Positions 35,611 to 44,830 are shown, numbered from the stretch's first letter. The stretch is 64,000 nt of DNA from Steroidobacteraceae bacterium (GCA_041395505.1 JAWLAG010000002.1:811001-875000), one strand, 5' to 3'. Numbers and translations are program-made. Notes: a model not told the origin generated them from the letters alone.

Positions 35611-37148
35611 CCCTGCAGCGCTTTGCGCAGCTCGCGCTTCAGGACCTTGCCGCTCGGATTCTTGGGCAGCTCATCGAGGAAGAACACGCGCTTCGGTTTC
35701 TTGAAGGCGGCAAGGCCTTCGCGGCAGTGCGCCACGATCGCCGGCTCGTCGAGGGTCATGTCAGGTTTCATTACGACGGCAGCGCAGACAATCTCTCCCC
35801 AGTGATCATCCGGAAGACCGAATACGGCGGCTTCGGCCACCGCCGGGTGTGCAAACAGATGGGCTTCAATTTCCTTGGTGTAGATATTGACGCCGCCGCT
35901 GATCACCATGTCCTTTTTGCGATCGACCAGGAACAGGTAACGTTCCTCGTCGAGATAGCCGAGATCGCCGGTATGAAACCATCCGTCTCGAATGGCGGCG
36001 GCGGTTTCATCCGGCGCGTCCCAGTAACCTGCGATCACCGACTTCGAACGCACCAGCACCTCGCCGATGGCGCCGGTTTCGCAGTCACGACCTTTGTCAT
36101 CAACGATGCGGATCTCGGCGCCGACGGCTTCACGACCGGCGGAGGCAAGGCGCTCGAGACGCCGCGGCGCGTCATCGAGCACGTGATCGGCAGCCACCAG
36201 GAATGTCGCCTCCAGGGTTTCCGTAAGTCCATAGCCCTGTGTGAACCCGCAGTTCCAACGCAGGATGGCGCGCTTGAGCACCGCCGGCGGCATGGGTCCG
36301 CCGCCGTAGAAGACGAGTCGCAGCGAACTCATGTCGGCCCGATCGGCCTGCGGATCGTTCAGGACCGCATTGATCATGGTCGAGATGAGCAAAGACACGG
36401 TTGCGCGTTCGCGCTGCAAGGCGCTGAGCCAGGCCTGCGGCGTAAATTGCGGCAGGATGATCTGTGGTGCGCCGATCATCATGTAGGTAACCGCCATGAA
36501 CACCGCGCCCATGTGATAAAGCGGCGTCGCGACCAGATTCACGTCATCGGCACGCGCGGCGTCGGCAATCAGTTGGTTGTAGCCGTTAGCCACGAGGTTG
36601 AGGTGCGAGACCATTGCCCCCTTGGGCAAGCCGGTCGTTCCGCTGGTATAGAAAATGGCGAAGCAATCGGTTTCGGTCGCGGACGATTCGCGGGGCCTGG
36701 CATCGCCAGCCGCGATGATCGCCTCGTAGGATCGTGCATCGCGCAACCCCTCTTTCGCAACGTTCCAGACCACAATAGAGTCGCCAAGTGCACCGCGCAG
36801 CACATCAACCGTAGCCGCATACTCGACACTCGATATCAACAGCGCCGGCCTGGCATGACGCAACAGGACCAGTGCGTCCGCTGCAGTCAGTCGGTAGTTG
36901 ACGGGGACGGCGATGCAGCCGCTACGGGCGCAGGCGAAGTAGATTTCAAGATATTCCGGGCAATTGCCGAGCAGCACCGCGACGCGATCGCCTTGCCTGA
37001 GTCCCTGAGCGCGCATCGCTCCCGCCAGTCGATCGACACGGGCGTCGAGCTCCGCCCAGGTGGCACTGCGATCACCCATGCGCAGCGCGGGTCGATGCGG
37101 AAAACGCAAGGCGTTGCGGCGCGGTATGTCATCCAGCGTCATGGGCAT
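35607..37148 (-). CDS. AMP-forming acyl-CoA ligase (2)
   Basis: A 513-residue ANL ligase. The P-loop is IFYTSGTTGLPKGAMVSH, A5 reads GYGLTETLEATFLV, then FHTGDLGYLDEERYLFLVDRKKDMVISGGVNIYTKEIE and the terminal Lys motif NPSGKVLKRELR. It differs clearly from the ligase at 31380, so the operon may activate two different acids, such as an entry substrate and a later intermediate. It overlaps meaB by 4 bp. Confidence 0.92.
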   Translation of the reverse strand: MPMTLDDIPRRNALRFPHRPALRMGDRSATWAELDARVDRLAGAMRAQGLRQGDRVAVLLGNCPEYLEIYFACARSGCIAVPVNYRLTAADALVLLRHARPALLISSVEYAATVDVLRGALGDSIVVWNVAKEGLRDARSYEAIIAAGDARPRESSATETDCFAIFYTSGTTGLPKGAMVSHLNLVANGYNQLIADAARADDVNLVATPLYHMGAVFMAVTYMMIGAPQIILPQFTPQAWLSALQRERATVSLLISTMINAVLNDPQADRADMSSLRLVFYGGGPMPPAVLKRAILRWNCGFTQGYGLTETLEATFLVAADHVLDDAPRRLERLASAGREAVGAEIRIVDDKGRDCETGAIGEVLVRSKSVIAGYWDAPDETAAAIRDGWFHTGDLGYLDEERYLFLVDRKKDMVISGGVNIYTKEIEAHLFAHPAVAEAAVFGLPDDHWGEIVCAAVVMKPDMTLDEPAIVAHCREGLAAFKKPKRVFFLDELPKNPSGKVLKRELRKALQG

Positions 37149-37169
37149 CTGGCTTTTTGCCGCGATCCG

Positions 37170-37574
37170 TCAGACCGCCAGTGGTTGCCGCAACGCGTTC
37201 GCGACGCGCTCGAGGAGATCGGCTGTCAGCGTGCCGGGCGGAATGACCTCCGCGACGCCCATGTCCTTCAACGCAGCTACATCGTCCGCCGGGATGACGC
37301 CGCCGCAGAACACCGGCAGCGAAAGCTTCTCGGCGCGCATGGCATCGATCAGTCGCCGCATCTGGGTCATGTGCTGGCCGGACAGGTAGCTGAGTCCGAT
37401 CCCGTCGACATGCTCCTCGATGGCCGCCTTGACGACTTCCCGCGCATTGTTATGCAGCCCGAGGTAGATGACTTCATAACCGGCTTCCCTGAGCTTCTGT
37501 GCGACGGTCACGATGCCGGTATCGTGACAATCGAGCCCGGTCTTCGCGAGCAGCAGTCTTCTCGGTGCGCCCAT
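37170..37574 (-). CDS. Cobalamin-binding small subunit of acyl-CoA mutase
   Basis: A 134-residue B12-binding domain. The diagnostic DxHxxG is in AKTGLDCHDTGIVTVAQKL, the His being the lower cobalt ligand. GLSYLSGQHMTQMRRL (the SxL region) and VFCGGVIPADDVAALKDMGVAEVIPPGT (the GG motif) follow. The length equals IcmB/HcmB, not the C-terminal domain of fused MCM. ATG 37574 lies 4 bp after the large-subunit stop, with an AGGAG site at the end of that gene, so the two are made together. Confidence 0.94.
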   Translation of the reverse strand: MGAPRRLLLAKTGLDCHDTGIVTVAQKLREAGYEVIYLGLHNNAREVVKAAIEEHVDGIGLSYLSGQHMTQMRRLIDAMRAEKLSLPVFCGGVIPADDVAALKDMGVAEVIPPGTLTADLLERVANALRQPLAV

Positions 37575-37578
37575 GGGT

Positions 37579-39231
37579 TTACTCCTGACGAACAGCGGTT
37601 TTCTGTGCGCGGCGCATCGCTTCGTGGATCTCGCCCATGGTCGCCTTGTTGCGAAGCGCATTCATGATCACGGGCACCATATTCTCGCGGCGCTGCCATG
37701 CCGACTCGAGTTGCGCGAGCGCCTCGCCCCAGCGCGTCGCATCGCGTTGTATGCGATAGCGCCGAAGATATTCGCCGCGCCTTGCGCCCCATTCGTCGGC
37801 GCGGATCTTGTGCACCTCAACCGGCCTTTCCTCCTGTGCCGGAATCGTGAAGCGATTGACGGCGACCAGCGGCCGCCTGCCGCTGTCGATCGATTCCTGG
37901 TTGCGATATCGCGCCTGATTGATCTGCCCCTCGAGCCAGCCCTCGCGCACGGCGGCACTCATGCCGCCGAGGTCACGCACCGTCTGCAGTTTGGCGAGAA
38001 TCGCCTCTTCGATCCGATTGGTGAGCGCCTCGACGTAATAGGATCCCGCGAGTGGATCGATCGTCTTGGTGACACCGGTCTCATAGGCCAGCACCTGCTG
38101 TGTCCTGAGCGCAATGCGCGATGACTCCTCAGTCGGCAGGCCATGACCCTCGTCGTAGGAGCACAGGTGCACCGATTGTGCACCACCAAGTACCGCGGCC
38201 ATCGCTTCGTAGGCCGCCCGTACGATATTGACCTCGGGCTGTTGCGTCGTCAGCGTATTGCCCGCCGTTTGCACCGAGAACCGCAGCCGCCAGCACTCCG
38301 GATTCGTGGCGCCGAATTCTTCGCGCATGGTGCGTGCGTAAATGCGCCGCATGGCGCGAAACTTGGCGGCTTCCTCGAAGAAGTCGATCGATGCCGAGAG
38401 AAAGAACGACGCGCGACGAGCGAACACGTTGACATCGAGGCCTCGCTCGCGCGCCATGCGATAAACATCGAAGGCATGTCCCAGCGTGAACGCGCCGTCC
38501 TCGATTGCGTTGACGCCGGTCTCGCGGAGGTTGTAGCCGTTGGTCACCATCCAGTTGAGGCGCGGCATGCGTGTCGAGATGAATTCGATGTTGTCGATGC
38601 ACAGTCGCAGCGTACCCTCGAGTGGAAAGAACTGCGTGATGGTCTGCAGAGGTCCGCCGCTCATCTGGAAGAACGGATCGTTCTGCTGGGTGCCGATAAC
38701 GCTCTCGAGGGGTACGTTCTTGTCTTCTGCGACACAGGCCAGCATGGCGAGCGTGACGCTCGAGACCGGCGGCCGGATCGACAATGCATACGAGACCTTG
38801 TCCGGTCCGAAGCCGTCGTAGAGCGCCGCCATGTCCTCGAGCGTGCTGATCGCAACGCCGGTCACCCCGACTTCACCGTCGGCGATCTCGTCGTCTGAAT
38901 CGAACCCGTAGGAAGTGGGCAGGTCGATGGTAATGACGAAGCCGTTGGCACCATTCTCGTGCAGGTAGCGTATGCGCTGGTTGGTCTCCTGCGGCGAGCC
39001 GAAGCCGACCTGGAAGCGGCGTGTCCAGATGCGGCTGCGGTACATGCCGGGATAGGGGCCACGTACGAACGGGTATTCGCCGGGCTGACCGAGATCCCGT
39101 TCGGGGTCGAGGGCTTCGAGATGCCCAGGACCGTACAGTGCCTCGATCTCGATGCCGGAATTGGTCTCGAACAGCTGCTCTTCGGCATCACGGGCGACGC
39201 CGACGGACGCGGCCGGCGCTGGCTTGGGCAT
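37579..39231 (-). CDS. Acyl-CoA mutase large subunit, atypical active site
   Basis: A 550-residue substrate-binding subunit of an adenosylcobalamin-dependent acyl-CoA mutase, without its own B12 domain, as in IcmA and HcmA. Family landmarks are RGPYPGMYRSRIWTRRF, IDLPTSYGFDSDD, GTQQNDPFFQ and TAGNTLTTQQPEVNIVRAAYEAMAAVLGG. Aligned by eye with MCM numbering, position 89 is Gln (Tyr in MCM, Phe in ICM, Ile in HCM), 116 is Thr, Arg207 is absent in a segment with about four extra residues, and catalytic His244 is Asn (GYNLRETG). Hence the substrate is unlikely to be methylmalonyl-CoA. It is first in the operon, transcribed away from operator 3. Confidence 0.9.
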   Translation of the reverse strand: MPKPAPAASVGVARDAEEQLFETNSGIEIEALYGPGHLEALDPERDLGQPGEYPFVRGPYPGMYRSRIWTRRFQVGFGSPQETNQRIRYLHENGANGFVITIDLPTSYGFDSDDEIADGEVGVTGVAISTLEDMAALYDGFGPDKVSYALSIRPPVSSVTLAMLACVAEDKNVPLESVIGTQQNDPFFQMSGGPLQTITQFFPLEGTLRLCIDNIEFISTRMPRLNWMVTNGYNLRETGVNAIEDGAFTLGHAFDVYRMARERGLDVNVFARRASFFLSASIDFFEEAAKFRAMRRIYARTMREEFGATNPECWRLRFSVQTAGNTLTTQQPEVNIVRAAYEAMAAVLGGAQSVHLCSYDEGHGLPTEESSRIALRTQQVLAYETGVTKTIDPLAGSYYVEALTNRIEEAILAKLQTVRDLGGMSAAVREGWLEGQINQARYRNQESIDSGRRPLVAVNRFTIPAQEERPVEVHKIRADEWGARRGEYLRRYRIQRDATRWGEALAQLESAWQRRENMVPVIMNALRNKATMGEIHEAMRRAQKTAVRQE

Positions 39232-39258
39232 GGTGTAACTCCGGTGCCTGCAAAATTG

Positions 39259-39274
39259 TTATAAGCTTAAAGTA
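39259..39274. promoter_or_regulatory. Putative MarR operator 3
   Basis: TTATAAGCTTAAAGTA lies in the 106-bp gap between the divergent mutase and hydantoinase operons. It matches operator 1 at 13 of 16 positions, including the shared TTAAAGTA end, and contains the palindrome TAAGCTTA. Its position would allow control of both operons. Confidence 0.55.
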
Positions 39275-39337
39275 TGCTACCGGGGTGGCCGCAATGCCAC
39301 CGCAACCTGACGCCGCATTTTCAGGAAAGGACAGCTG

Positions 39338-39988
39338 ATGAGCCAGAGCAATCCCCGTCCCGAATGGACCATGACAGCACGAGAACGCGCTGTGACCGCA
39401 ATCCGCGAACAGGGTGTAAACGATGCGGTCGCCGCCGTCGACGGCGTATTGGCCGAGGCGCTGCCAATTCATGATTTCTACGGCGACATGTGCGCCACGT
39501 TCTGCGATTTCATCAAGGAGGAGCTCGGCGAAGCGGGTGTCGAGAAAGCCTGGCGATACCTGGGCGAAAGGCTCTGGCGTCCGGTCTACGAACATACCGT
39601 CAAGACCGGCGGTGTCGAAGCCATGGCCGGACTCTATGCCATGTTCCTGCGCTCGCACCGCTACAAATTCCGCGTCGATGAAGACGACGACAAGATTACC
39701 TTTCATCTGGACTATTGCCCGAGCGGACAGCGCTTGATGCAGGAAGGCAAGCTCAAGGGCGACAATCGTCATCCGCTGCAACATGGTGTTACCGAGGAGC
39801 CGCGCGAGTGGACGTTTGGCAAGGCGGGCGTACCCTACTACTGCGGTCATACGTCGTTGTGGTTCGACGTCATGCCGCGCGAGTGGGGATTGCCGGTGAT
39901 GAGCGGCCGCTACGGCGATTTCGATGCCGAGGGGCGTGTAACTGGCACACCCTGCCAGACGTTCTTCTGGAAGAAACCGCGCAAATAA
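39338..39988 (+). CDS. Uncharacterised Cys-containing protein, first gene of carboxylase-like operon
   Basis: A 216-residue cytoplasmic protein with no family I can name securely. The first half is helical (MTARERAVTAIREQGVNDAVAAVDG...FYGDMCATFCDFIKEELGEAGVEKAWRYLGERLW). The second half is beta-rich with spaced Cys and His residues: HLDYCPSGQRL, YYCGHTSLWFDVMP and GTPCQTFFWKKP. The spacing loosely recalls L-2-amino-thiazoline-4-carboxylate hydrolase-like proteins. It is 18 bp upstream of the hydantoinase A gene and could be a third subunit, like the small subunit of acetone carboxylases; that is inference. Confidence 0.75.
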   Translation: MSQSNPRPEWTMTARERAVTAIREQGVNDAVAAVDGVLAEALPIHDFYGDMCATFCDFIKEELGEAGVEKAWRYLGERLWRPVYEHTVKTGGVEAMAGLYAMFLRSHRYKFRVDEDDDKITFHLDYCPSGQRLMQEGKLKGDNRHPLQHGVTEEPREWTFGKAGVPYYCGHTSLWFDVMPREWGLPVMSGRYGDFDAEGRVTGTPCQTFFWKKPRK

Positions 39989-40006
39989 CCTCACGGGGTC
40001 CGCACG

Positions 40007-42109
40007 ATGGCATTCAGAATTGGCGTAGACGTCGGTGGCACGTTCACCGATTTCCTGGTTTCGGCGAAGGGCAAGGACGCACGCGTCTACAAGTCCTCCA
40101 CGACGCCGGATAACCCGACCATTGGCTTCTTCGACGGGCTCGAACAGGCCGCTCGCGACCATGACCTGACGTTGCAGCAGTTCCTCGACAAGGTCGACAC
40201 CATCGTGCATGGCACGACGATCACCACGAATGCGGTGTTGACCGGAACGGGTGCGCGCACCGGTTTCGTTACCACCAAAGGATTTCGCGACGTCCTCAAT
40301 ATGCGCCGCGGCCTGAAGGAGCGGCAGTTCGAGCGTTATGCGCCACCGGCGCCATTGGTCCCGCGCCGCCTTACCTGTCCGGTCGAGGAACGAGTACTGG
40401 TCGACGGCAGCGTCGCGGTGCCGCTCAACGAAGGCGATGTTCGCGCCGCCGCCGAGGTCTTCAAGCGCGATAAGGTCGAAGCCGTTGCCGTCTCCTACCT
40501 GTGGTCCTTCCTCAACCCGGCGCACGAGCTGCGCACGCGCGAAATTCTCGAGTCTGCGCTACCCGGCGTCTACATCTCGCTGTCGGTCGAGATACTGCCG
40601 CAGATTCGCGTCTACGAGCGGCATAGCACCACGGCACTCAATGCCTATTCAGGTCCGATCCTCACGCGCTACCTGTCGCGCCTCGAGAAAGAACTCGAAC
40701 GGCGCGGTTACAAGGGCACTTTGCTGATCATGCAGTCGAATGGCGGCGTCATGTCGCCGCAGGTCGCGCAGCGCTTTGCTTCCAATACATTGCTTTCAGG
40801 GCCCGCTGGCGCACCGGGCGCCGGTGTGTTCTACGGCAGCACACACGGATTTCGCAATGTCATCACTGTCGACATGGGCGGGACATCGTTCGACGTCGCA
40901 CTCGTGAAAGACGGACGGCCGACCGTCACGACCGAAGGCTCCATTGGCGAACATCGCATCGCCTCGCCCATTCTCGACATACACACGATCGGCGCTGGCG
41001 GCGGCTCAATCGCCCGCGTCGACACAGGCGGGTTGCTGGCAGTCGGCCCGGCCAGCGCCGGCGCACAACCTGGACCGGCCTGCTACGGTCGCGGCGGCGA
41101 TCAGCCGACCGTGACCGATGCGGATTTCCTGCTCGGCTACCTCGACGCACAGGCTTTTCACGGCGGCAATCTCACGCTCGACCACGAACGCGCCTGCAAG
41201 GCCGTGGACGATCACGTCGCCAAGCCATTGGGTACGGACGTGACGCGCGCCGCCGAAGGCATCTACCAGGTCATCAACGCGAATATGGCCGCGGCGCTCG
41301 GCGTCGTATCCGTGCAGCGTGGTTATGACCCGCGCGAGTTCGTGCTGATCGTTGCCGGCGGTGCGGGGCCGATTCACGCGGCACCTATTGCGCGTGAACT
41401 CGATATCCCATTGGTGCTCATACCTCGCGAATCCTCGGTGTTTTGCGCCGCCGGGATGCTGATTTCCGACCTGCAGCACGATTTCGTGCGCACCTATGCG
41501 CGCGATTTCGACAAGGTCGATGTCAAGGAAATCGTCGGCCTGCTCAGGGAAATGGCTGCCGCCGCGCAGAAAACGCTGCTCGATGAACACGTACCGCGCA
41601 AGGATATCCGCCTCGAATACAGCGCCGATCTGCGCTACGTCGGCCAATTCAACGAGGTCGAGGTACCGCTCGATTTCAATGGCACCCTCGATGCCAAGCG
41701 CATGGCGAAGACACTGGCACGCTTTCACGAGCGGCACGATGCGCTCTACGGCTATGCCATGCAGGGTGCGCCGGCCGAACTCATCAACCTGCGCGTCACG
41801 GCACGCGGCCTTACGCCAAAGCCAACCTTCAAGCGCTCGCGACGCGCCGGTACCACGGCGAAAGCGGCATTGGTTGGCAAGCGCGACGCCTATTTCGACG
41901 GCAAGTGGGTAAAGACGCCCGTGTATGACGGCCTCAAGTTGCAGCACGGCCATGGCGTGAAGGGACCGGCTATCGTGCAGCAGCCCACGACGACCATCGT
42001 CGTGCCGCCGGACTACGATTTGCGTTGCGATGAGTTCAACAATTACCTCATGTATCCAAAGGGTTCCAATGTAAGCGCGCTGATCAAGCGCCTGAGTCGA
42101 AGGAGCTGA
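40007..42109 (+). CDS. Hydantoinase A / acetone carboxylase beta-type ATPase subunit
   Basis: A 700-residue HyuA-type protein. The ASKHA ATP-binding fold shows IGVDVGGTFTDFLV (phosphate 1), TIVHGTTITTNAVLTGTGARTG, ITVDMGGTSFDVALV (phosphate 2) and IVAGGAGPIHAAPIARELDI (adenosine). Family members are ATP-dependent 5-oxoprolinases, hydantoinases or ketone carboxylases. Pairing with a HyuB subunit 2 bp downstream and acyl-CoA genes nearby points to a ketone or lactam substrate. Normal length. Confidence 0.92.
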   Translation: MAFRIGVDVGGTFTDFLVSAKGKDARVYKSSTTPDNPTIGFFDGLEQAARDHDLTLQQFLDKVDTIVHGTTITTNAVLTGTGARTGFVTTKGFRDVLNMRRGLKERQFERYAPPAPLVPRRLTCPVEERVLVDGSVAVPLNEGDVRAAAEVFKRDKVEAVAVSYLWSFLNPAHELRTREILESALPGVYISLSVEILPQIRVYERHSTTALNAYSGPILTRYLSRLEKELERRGYKGTLLIMQSNGGVMSPQVAQRFASNTLLSGPAGAPGAGVFYGSTHGFRNVITVDMGGTSFDVALVKDGRPTVTTEGSIGEHRIASPILDIHTIGAGGGSIARVDTGGLLAVGPASAGAQPGPACYGRGGDQPTVTDADFLLGYLDAQAFHGGNLTLDHERACKAVDDHVAKPLGTDVTRAAEGIYQVINANMAAALGVVSVQRGYDPREFVLIVAGGAGPIHAAPIARELDIPLVLIPRESSVFCAAGMLISDLQHDFVRTYARDFDKVDVKEIVGLLREMAAAAQKTLLDEHVPRKDIRLEYSADLRYVGQFNEVEVPLDFNGTLDAKRMAKTLARFHERHDALYGYAMQGAPAELINLRVTARGLTPKPTFKRSRRAGTTAKAALVGKRDAYFDGKWVKTPVYDGLKLQHGHGVKGPAIVQQPTTTIVVPPDYDLRCDEFNNYLMYPKGSNVSALIKRLSRRS

Positions 42110-42111
42110 AC

Positions 42112-43869
42112 ATGCCGAAGACCACCGCACGCCGCCGCCTGGATTCCATCATCGTCTCGGTCATTGGAAATCGACTCGATGCGATCAGCAAGGAGATCGG
42201 CCAGACGATGCTTCGCACCTCGCGCTCGCCAATCTTTTCCGAAGCGCGTGATTTCGTGACGGCCATTTTCGATGGCGAACTGCGGCTCGTTGCACAGACG
42301 GCCTACATTCCCGTGATCATGGGTGCACTCCCATTCGTCATACGCCAGTTGCGTGCGACCTTTGGCGACGATGTGCAGGAAGGCGACGTCTTCATCTGCA
42401 ACGATCCCTATCGCGCCGGCAACAATCATCCGCCCGATATCAATATCATCAAGCCGGTGCTTCAAGGCGGCAAGGTGGCTTTCTGGGCCGTATCCAAAGG
42501 GCATCATGCCGATGTCGGCGGTGGCGGTGTCGCCGGCTACAACCCGGCTGCAAAATTCATCTGGGAAGAAGGCCTGCGCATACCACCGTCCAAACTCTAT
42601 ATCGCGGGCAAGCCCAACAAGGCGTTGTGGGACACGATACTCCTCAATGTGCATTTGCCGTTCCTCGTCGAAGGCGATCTCAACTGCCAGGTCGGCGCAG
42701 TGACCATCGGGTCACGGGGTCTGCGTGCGCTCCTAGACAAATACGGCAAATCGACGCTCGATTCCGCTATCAATGCCATATTCGACGCCTCGGAGGAACA
42801 GATGCGCGCGGCAATCCGCACCGTGCCATCGGGTGTTTATCGCGGCGAAGCCAAGCTTGACCACGACGGTATCAACAAGGATCGCCAGATCACGATTCGC
42901 GTCGCGATCAAAATCAAGGGCGGCGACCTTACGTTCGATTTCGAGGGCTCGGATCCGCAGGTCGCGGGCTACGTCAACAGCACCTTGCCGAACACGACCT
43001 CCTCGGCATTCATAGCGCTGTTTCTCTCGCTCGGTTCCGACATTCGTTTCAACGAAGGCGCGCTGCGCGCCCTGCACGTGGTCGCTCCGGAGGGCAGCAT
43101 CGTCAATCCCCGCGAGCCCGCACCGGTAACGGGTTGTACCGTATCGACCTCCCAGGCCATCGTCGAGGCGGTGTGGCTGGCGTTGGCGCAAGCAGCGCCC
43201 GATCGGGTCGACGCTGCCTGGTCACGTTGGTGCGCGCCCGCTTCGATGGGTATGAACCCACGCACCGGGCGGCCTTTCGGCGACATTCACTTCATGTGCA
43301 AGGGTGGCGGCGGCGCGTCGCAGGGTAGTGACGGCTGGGACCACCTGGCGCCTTCCTTTTGCGCCGGCAGCCTGCGTGCGCCGGATCCGGAGCTGCACGA
43401 ACTGGTCGACCCATACACGGTACTTCAATACGAGTATTGGCCCGATAGCGCAGGCGCCGGCGAATGGCGTGGCGGCATGGGGACGATCTATCGCTGGCGG
43501 ATCGAGACGGATGGCATTCCGCTTGCGAATTTCGGCGGCGGAATTTCCGAATCGACGGCGCCTTTCGGGCTCGAAGGCGGCAAAGCAGCGCCGCCGCACG
43601 AGGTCTACCTTCAGAAAGGTGGCACTCGAACGGCGGCCGATACCGAGAGTTTCTTCCAGTGCGACAAAGGTGATGTGTTCGAGATATTCCAAAGCGGCGG
43701 CGGGGGCTTCGGTGATCCACGCAAGCGCTCCATCGAAAAGGTGAGCGCCGACGTTCGCGACGGGATCGTGTCGGTCGCAAAGGCGCGCGAGGATTACGGC
43801 GTCGTCATCGATTCCACGACACTCAAGGTGGACGAAGCAGCAACACGGGCGCTGCGAGGCGGTGCCTGA
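42112..43869 (+). CDS. Hydantoinase B / acetone carboxylase alpha-type subunit
   Basis: A 585-residue HyuB-type protein. It has SVIGNRLDAISKEIGQTMLRTSRSPIFSEARDFVTAIFD, GDVFICNDPYRAGNNHPPDINIIKPVL, GHHADVGGG and a C-terminal GGGGFGDPRKRSIEKVSADVRDGIVS, all typical of the alpha subunit that holds the metal and the substrate site. It acts with the A subunit, which supplies ATP hydrolysis. The end overlaps the next gene, which starts from a GTG within its last codons. Confidence 0.92.
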   Translation: MPKTTARRRLDSIIVSVIGNRLDAISKEIGQTMLRTSRSPIFSEARDFVTAIFDGELRLVAQTAYIPVIMGALPFVIRQLRATFGDDVQEGDVFICNDPYRAGNNHPPDINIIKPVLQGGKVAFWAVSKGHHADVGGGGVAGYNPAAKFIWEEGLRIPPSKLYIAGKPNKALWDTILLNVHLPFLVEGDLNCQVGAVTIGSRGLRALLDKYGKSTLDSAINAIFDASEEQMRAAIRTVPSGVYRGEAKLDHDGINKDRQITIRVAIKIKGGDLTFDFEGSDPQVAGYVNSTLPNTTSSAFIALFLSLGSDIRFNEGALRALHVVAPEGSIVNPREPAPVTGCTVSTSQAIVEAVWLALAQAAPDRVDAAWSRWCAPASMGMNPRTGRPFGDIHFMCKGGGGASQGSDGWDHLAPSFCAGSLRAPDPELHELVDPYTVLQYEYWPDSAGAGEWRGGMGTIYRWRIETDGIPLANFGGGISESTAPFGLEGGKAAPPHEVYLQKGGTRTAADTESFFQCDKGDVFEIFQSGGGGFGDPRKRSIEKVSADVRDGIVSVAKAREDYGVVIDSTTLKVDEAATRALRGGA

Positions 43870-44830
43870 CGCGATTGCCGTGTCACCGCTCGTACGCACG
43901 CTGACCACCATCACCATCAGCGCGCGCGATCCCGAGTCGCTGCAGCATTTCTTCTGCACAGGCCTCGGCTGGCGCAAGGTGGCTCAGCACGCGCTCGATG
44001 AGCACATCGCCGCACACTGGGGCATCGCCCCCGGCAGTGCCGGTTCGCAAGCCATCACTTTGGCGCCTGCAGACACGACGAGAGGACAGGTGCGCATCGT
44101 TGCCGGCCGGGAACGATCGCGCCGCCGACCGATTGCATCGCGATTCGCCGGCATCGAAATGATCGTGCCGCGCGATCTCGATGCGCTCTACGAAGAGCTT
44201 CGCCAGCTACCTGGCATTACCGTATTGCAGCCACCGATCGACACGGATTGGTCGGAGTTCGGCAGCAATCTGCACCGCGCGTTTATCCTGAGTGCGCATG
44301 GCGGCACCCACCTCGCGTTCACCATGGGTCTGACCGAGCCGGCCGGGCGCAGCTTTCCAACCAGCAACGCCCGTGCCGGCCACGTGTTCGAATTGCCTCT
44401 GGTGACTACGCGCTTCGATCGGGCGCGCGCTTTCTACGTTGGCGTGCTTGGCATGCAACCCGTGCTCGAATCGCGCTTCGAGCGCGGCTTCTGGCATCGA
44501 ATCTGGAAACTGCCCGAGCCGACCGACGTTCAACTGCATATCCTTAAAGGCAATGCGCCGGGTACCGGGCTCGGTGCAATCGAGCTCACGGGCTATCCCG
44601 CGGAGGTGATTGACGACGACACGCCCGACGCGTGGCGTTTCGACGGTGGCGCCTGCATGATCACCTACGACACGACGAACATCGACGCGGTCTTCGATGC
44701 CGTTTCCGCATCCAGGTTTGCCGAAATTGTCGGACGACCACTGCCCTTGAGCATCTGGGACGAACGACGTGCCTTCGTTTTCCGCGGACCGGATGGCGAG
44801 CGGGTGGAGATCGTGCAGGCAGGCCTATAG
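43862..44830 (+). CDS. Tandem VOC-domain protein
   Basis: A 322-residue protein with two vicinal-oxygen-chelate halves, as in extradiol dioxygenase-like enzymes. Half 1 opens LTTITISARDPESLQHFFCTGLGW; half 2 opens HVFELPLVTTRFDRARAFYVGVLGM and ends FVFRGPDGERVEIVQAGL, where the Glu is a usual metal ligand. It is the last gene of the hydantoinase operon, translationally coupled by an 8-bp overlap. Reaction unknown; an epimerase, isomerase or dioxygenase role in the pathway is possible. Confidence 0.83.
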   Translation: MPDAIAVSPLVRTLTTITISARDPESLQHFFCTGLGWRKVAQHALDEHIAAHWGIAPGSAGSQAITLAPADTTRGQVRIVAGRERSRRRPIASRFAGIEMIVPRDLDALYEELRQLPGITVLQPPIDTDWSEFGSNLHRAFILSAHGGTHLAFTMGLTEPAGRSFPTSNARAGHVFELPLVTTRFDRARAFYVGVLGMQPVLESRFERGFWHRIWKLPEPTDVQLHILKGNAPGTGLGAIELTGYPAEVIDDDTPDAWRFDGGACMITYDTTNIDAVFDAVSASRFAEIVGRPLPLSIWDERRAFVFRGPDGERVEIVQAGL

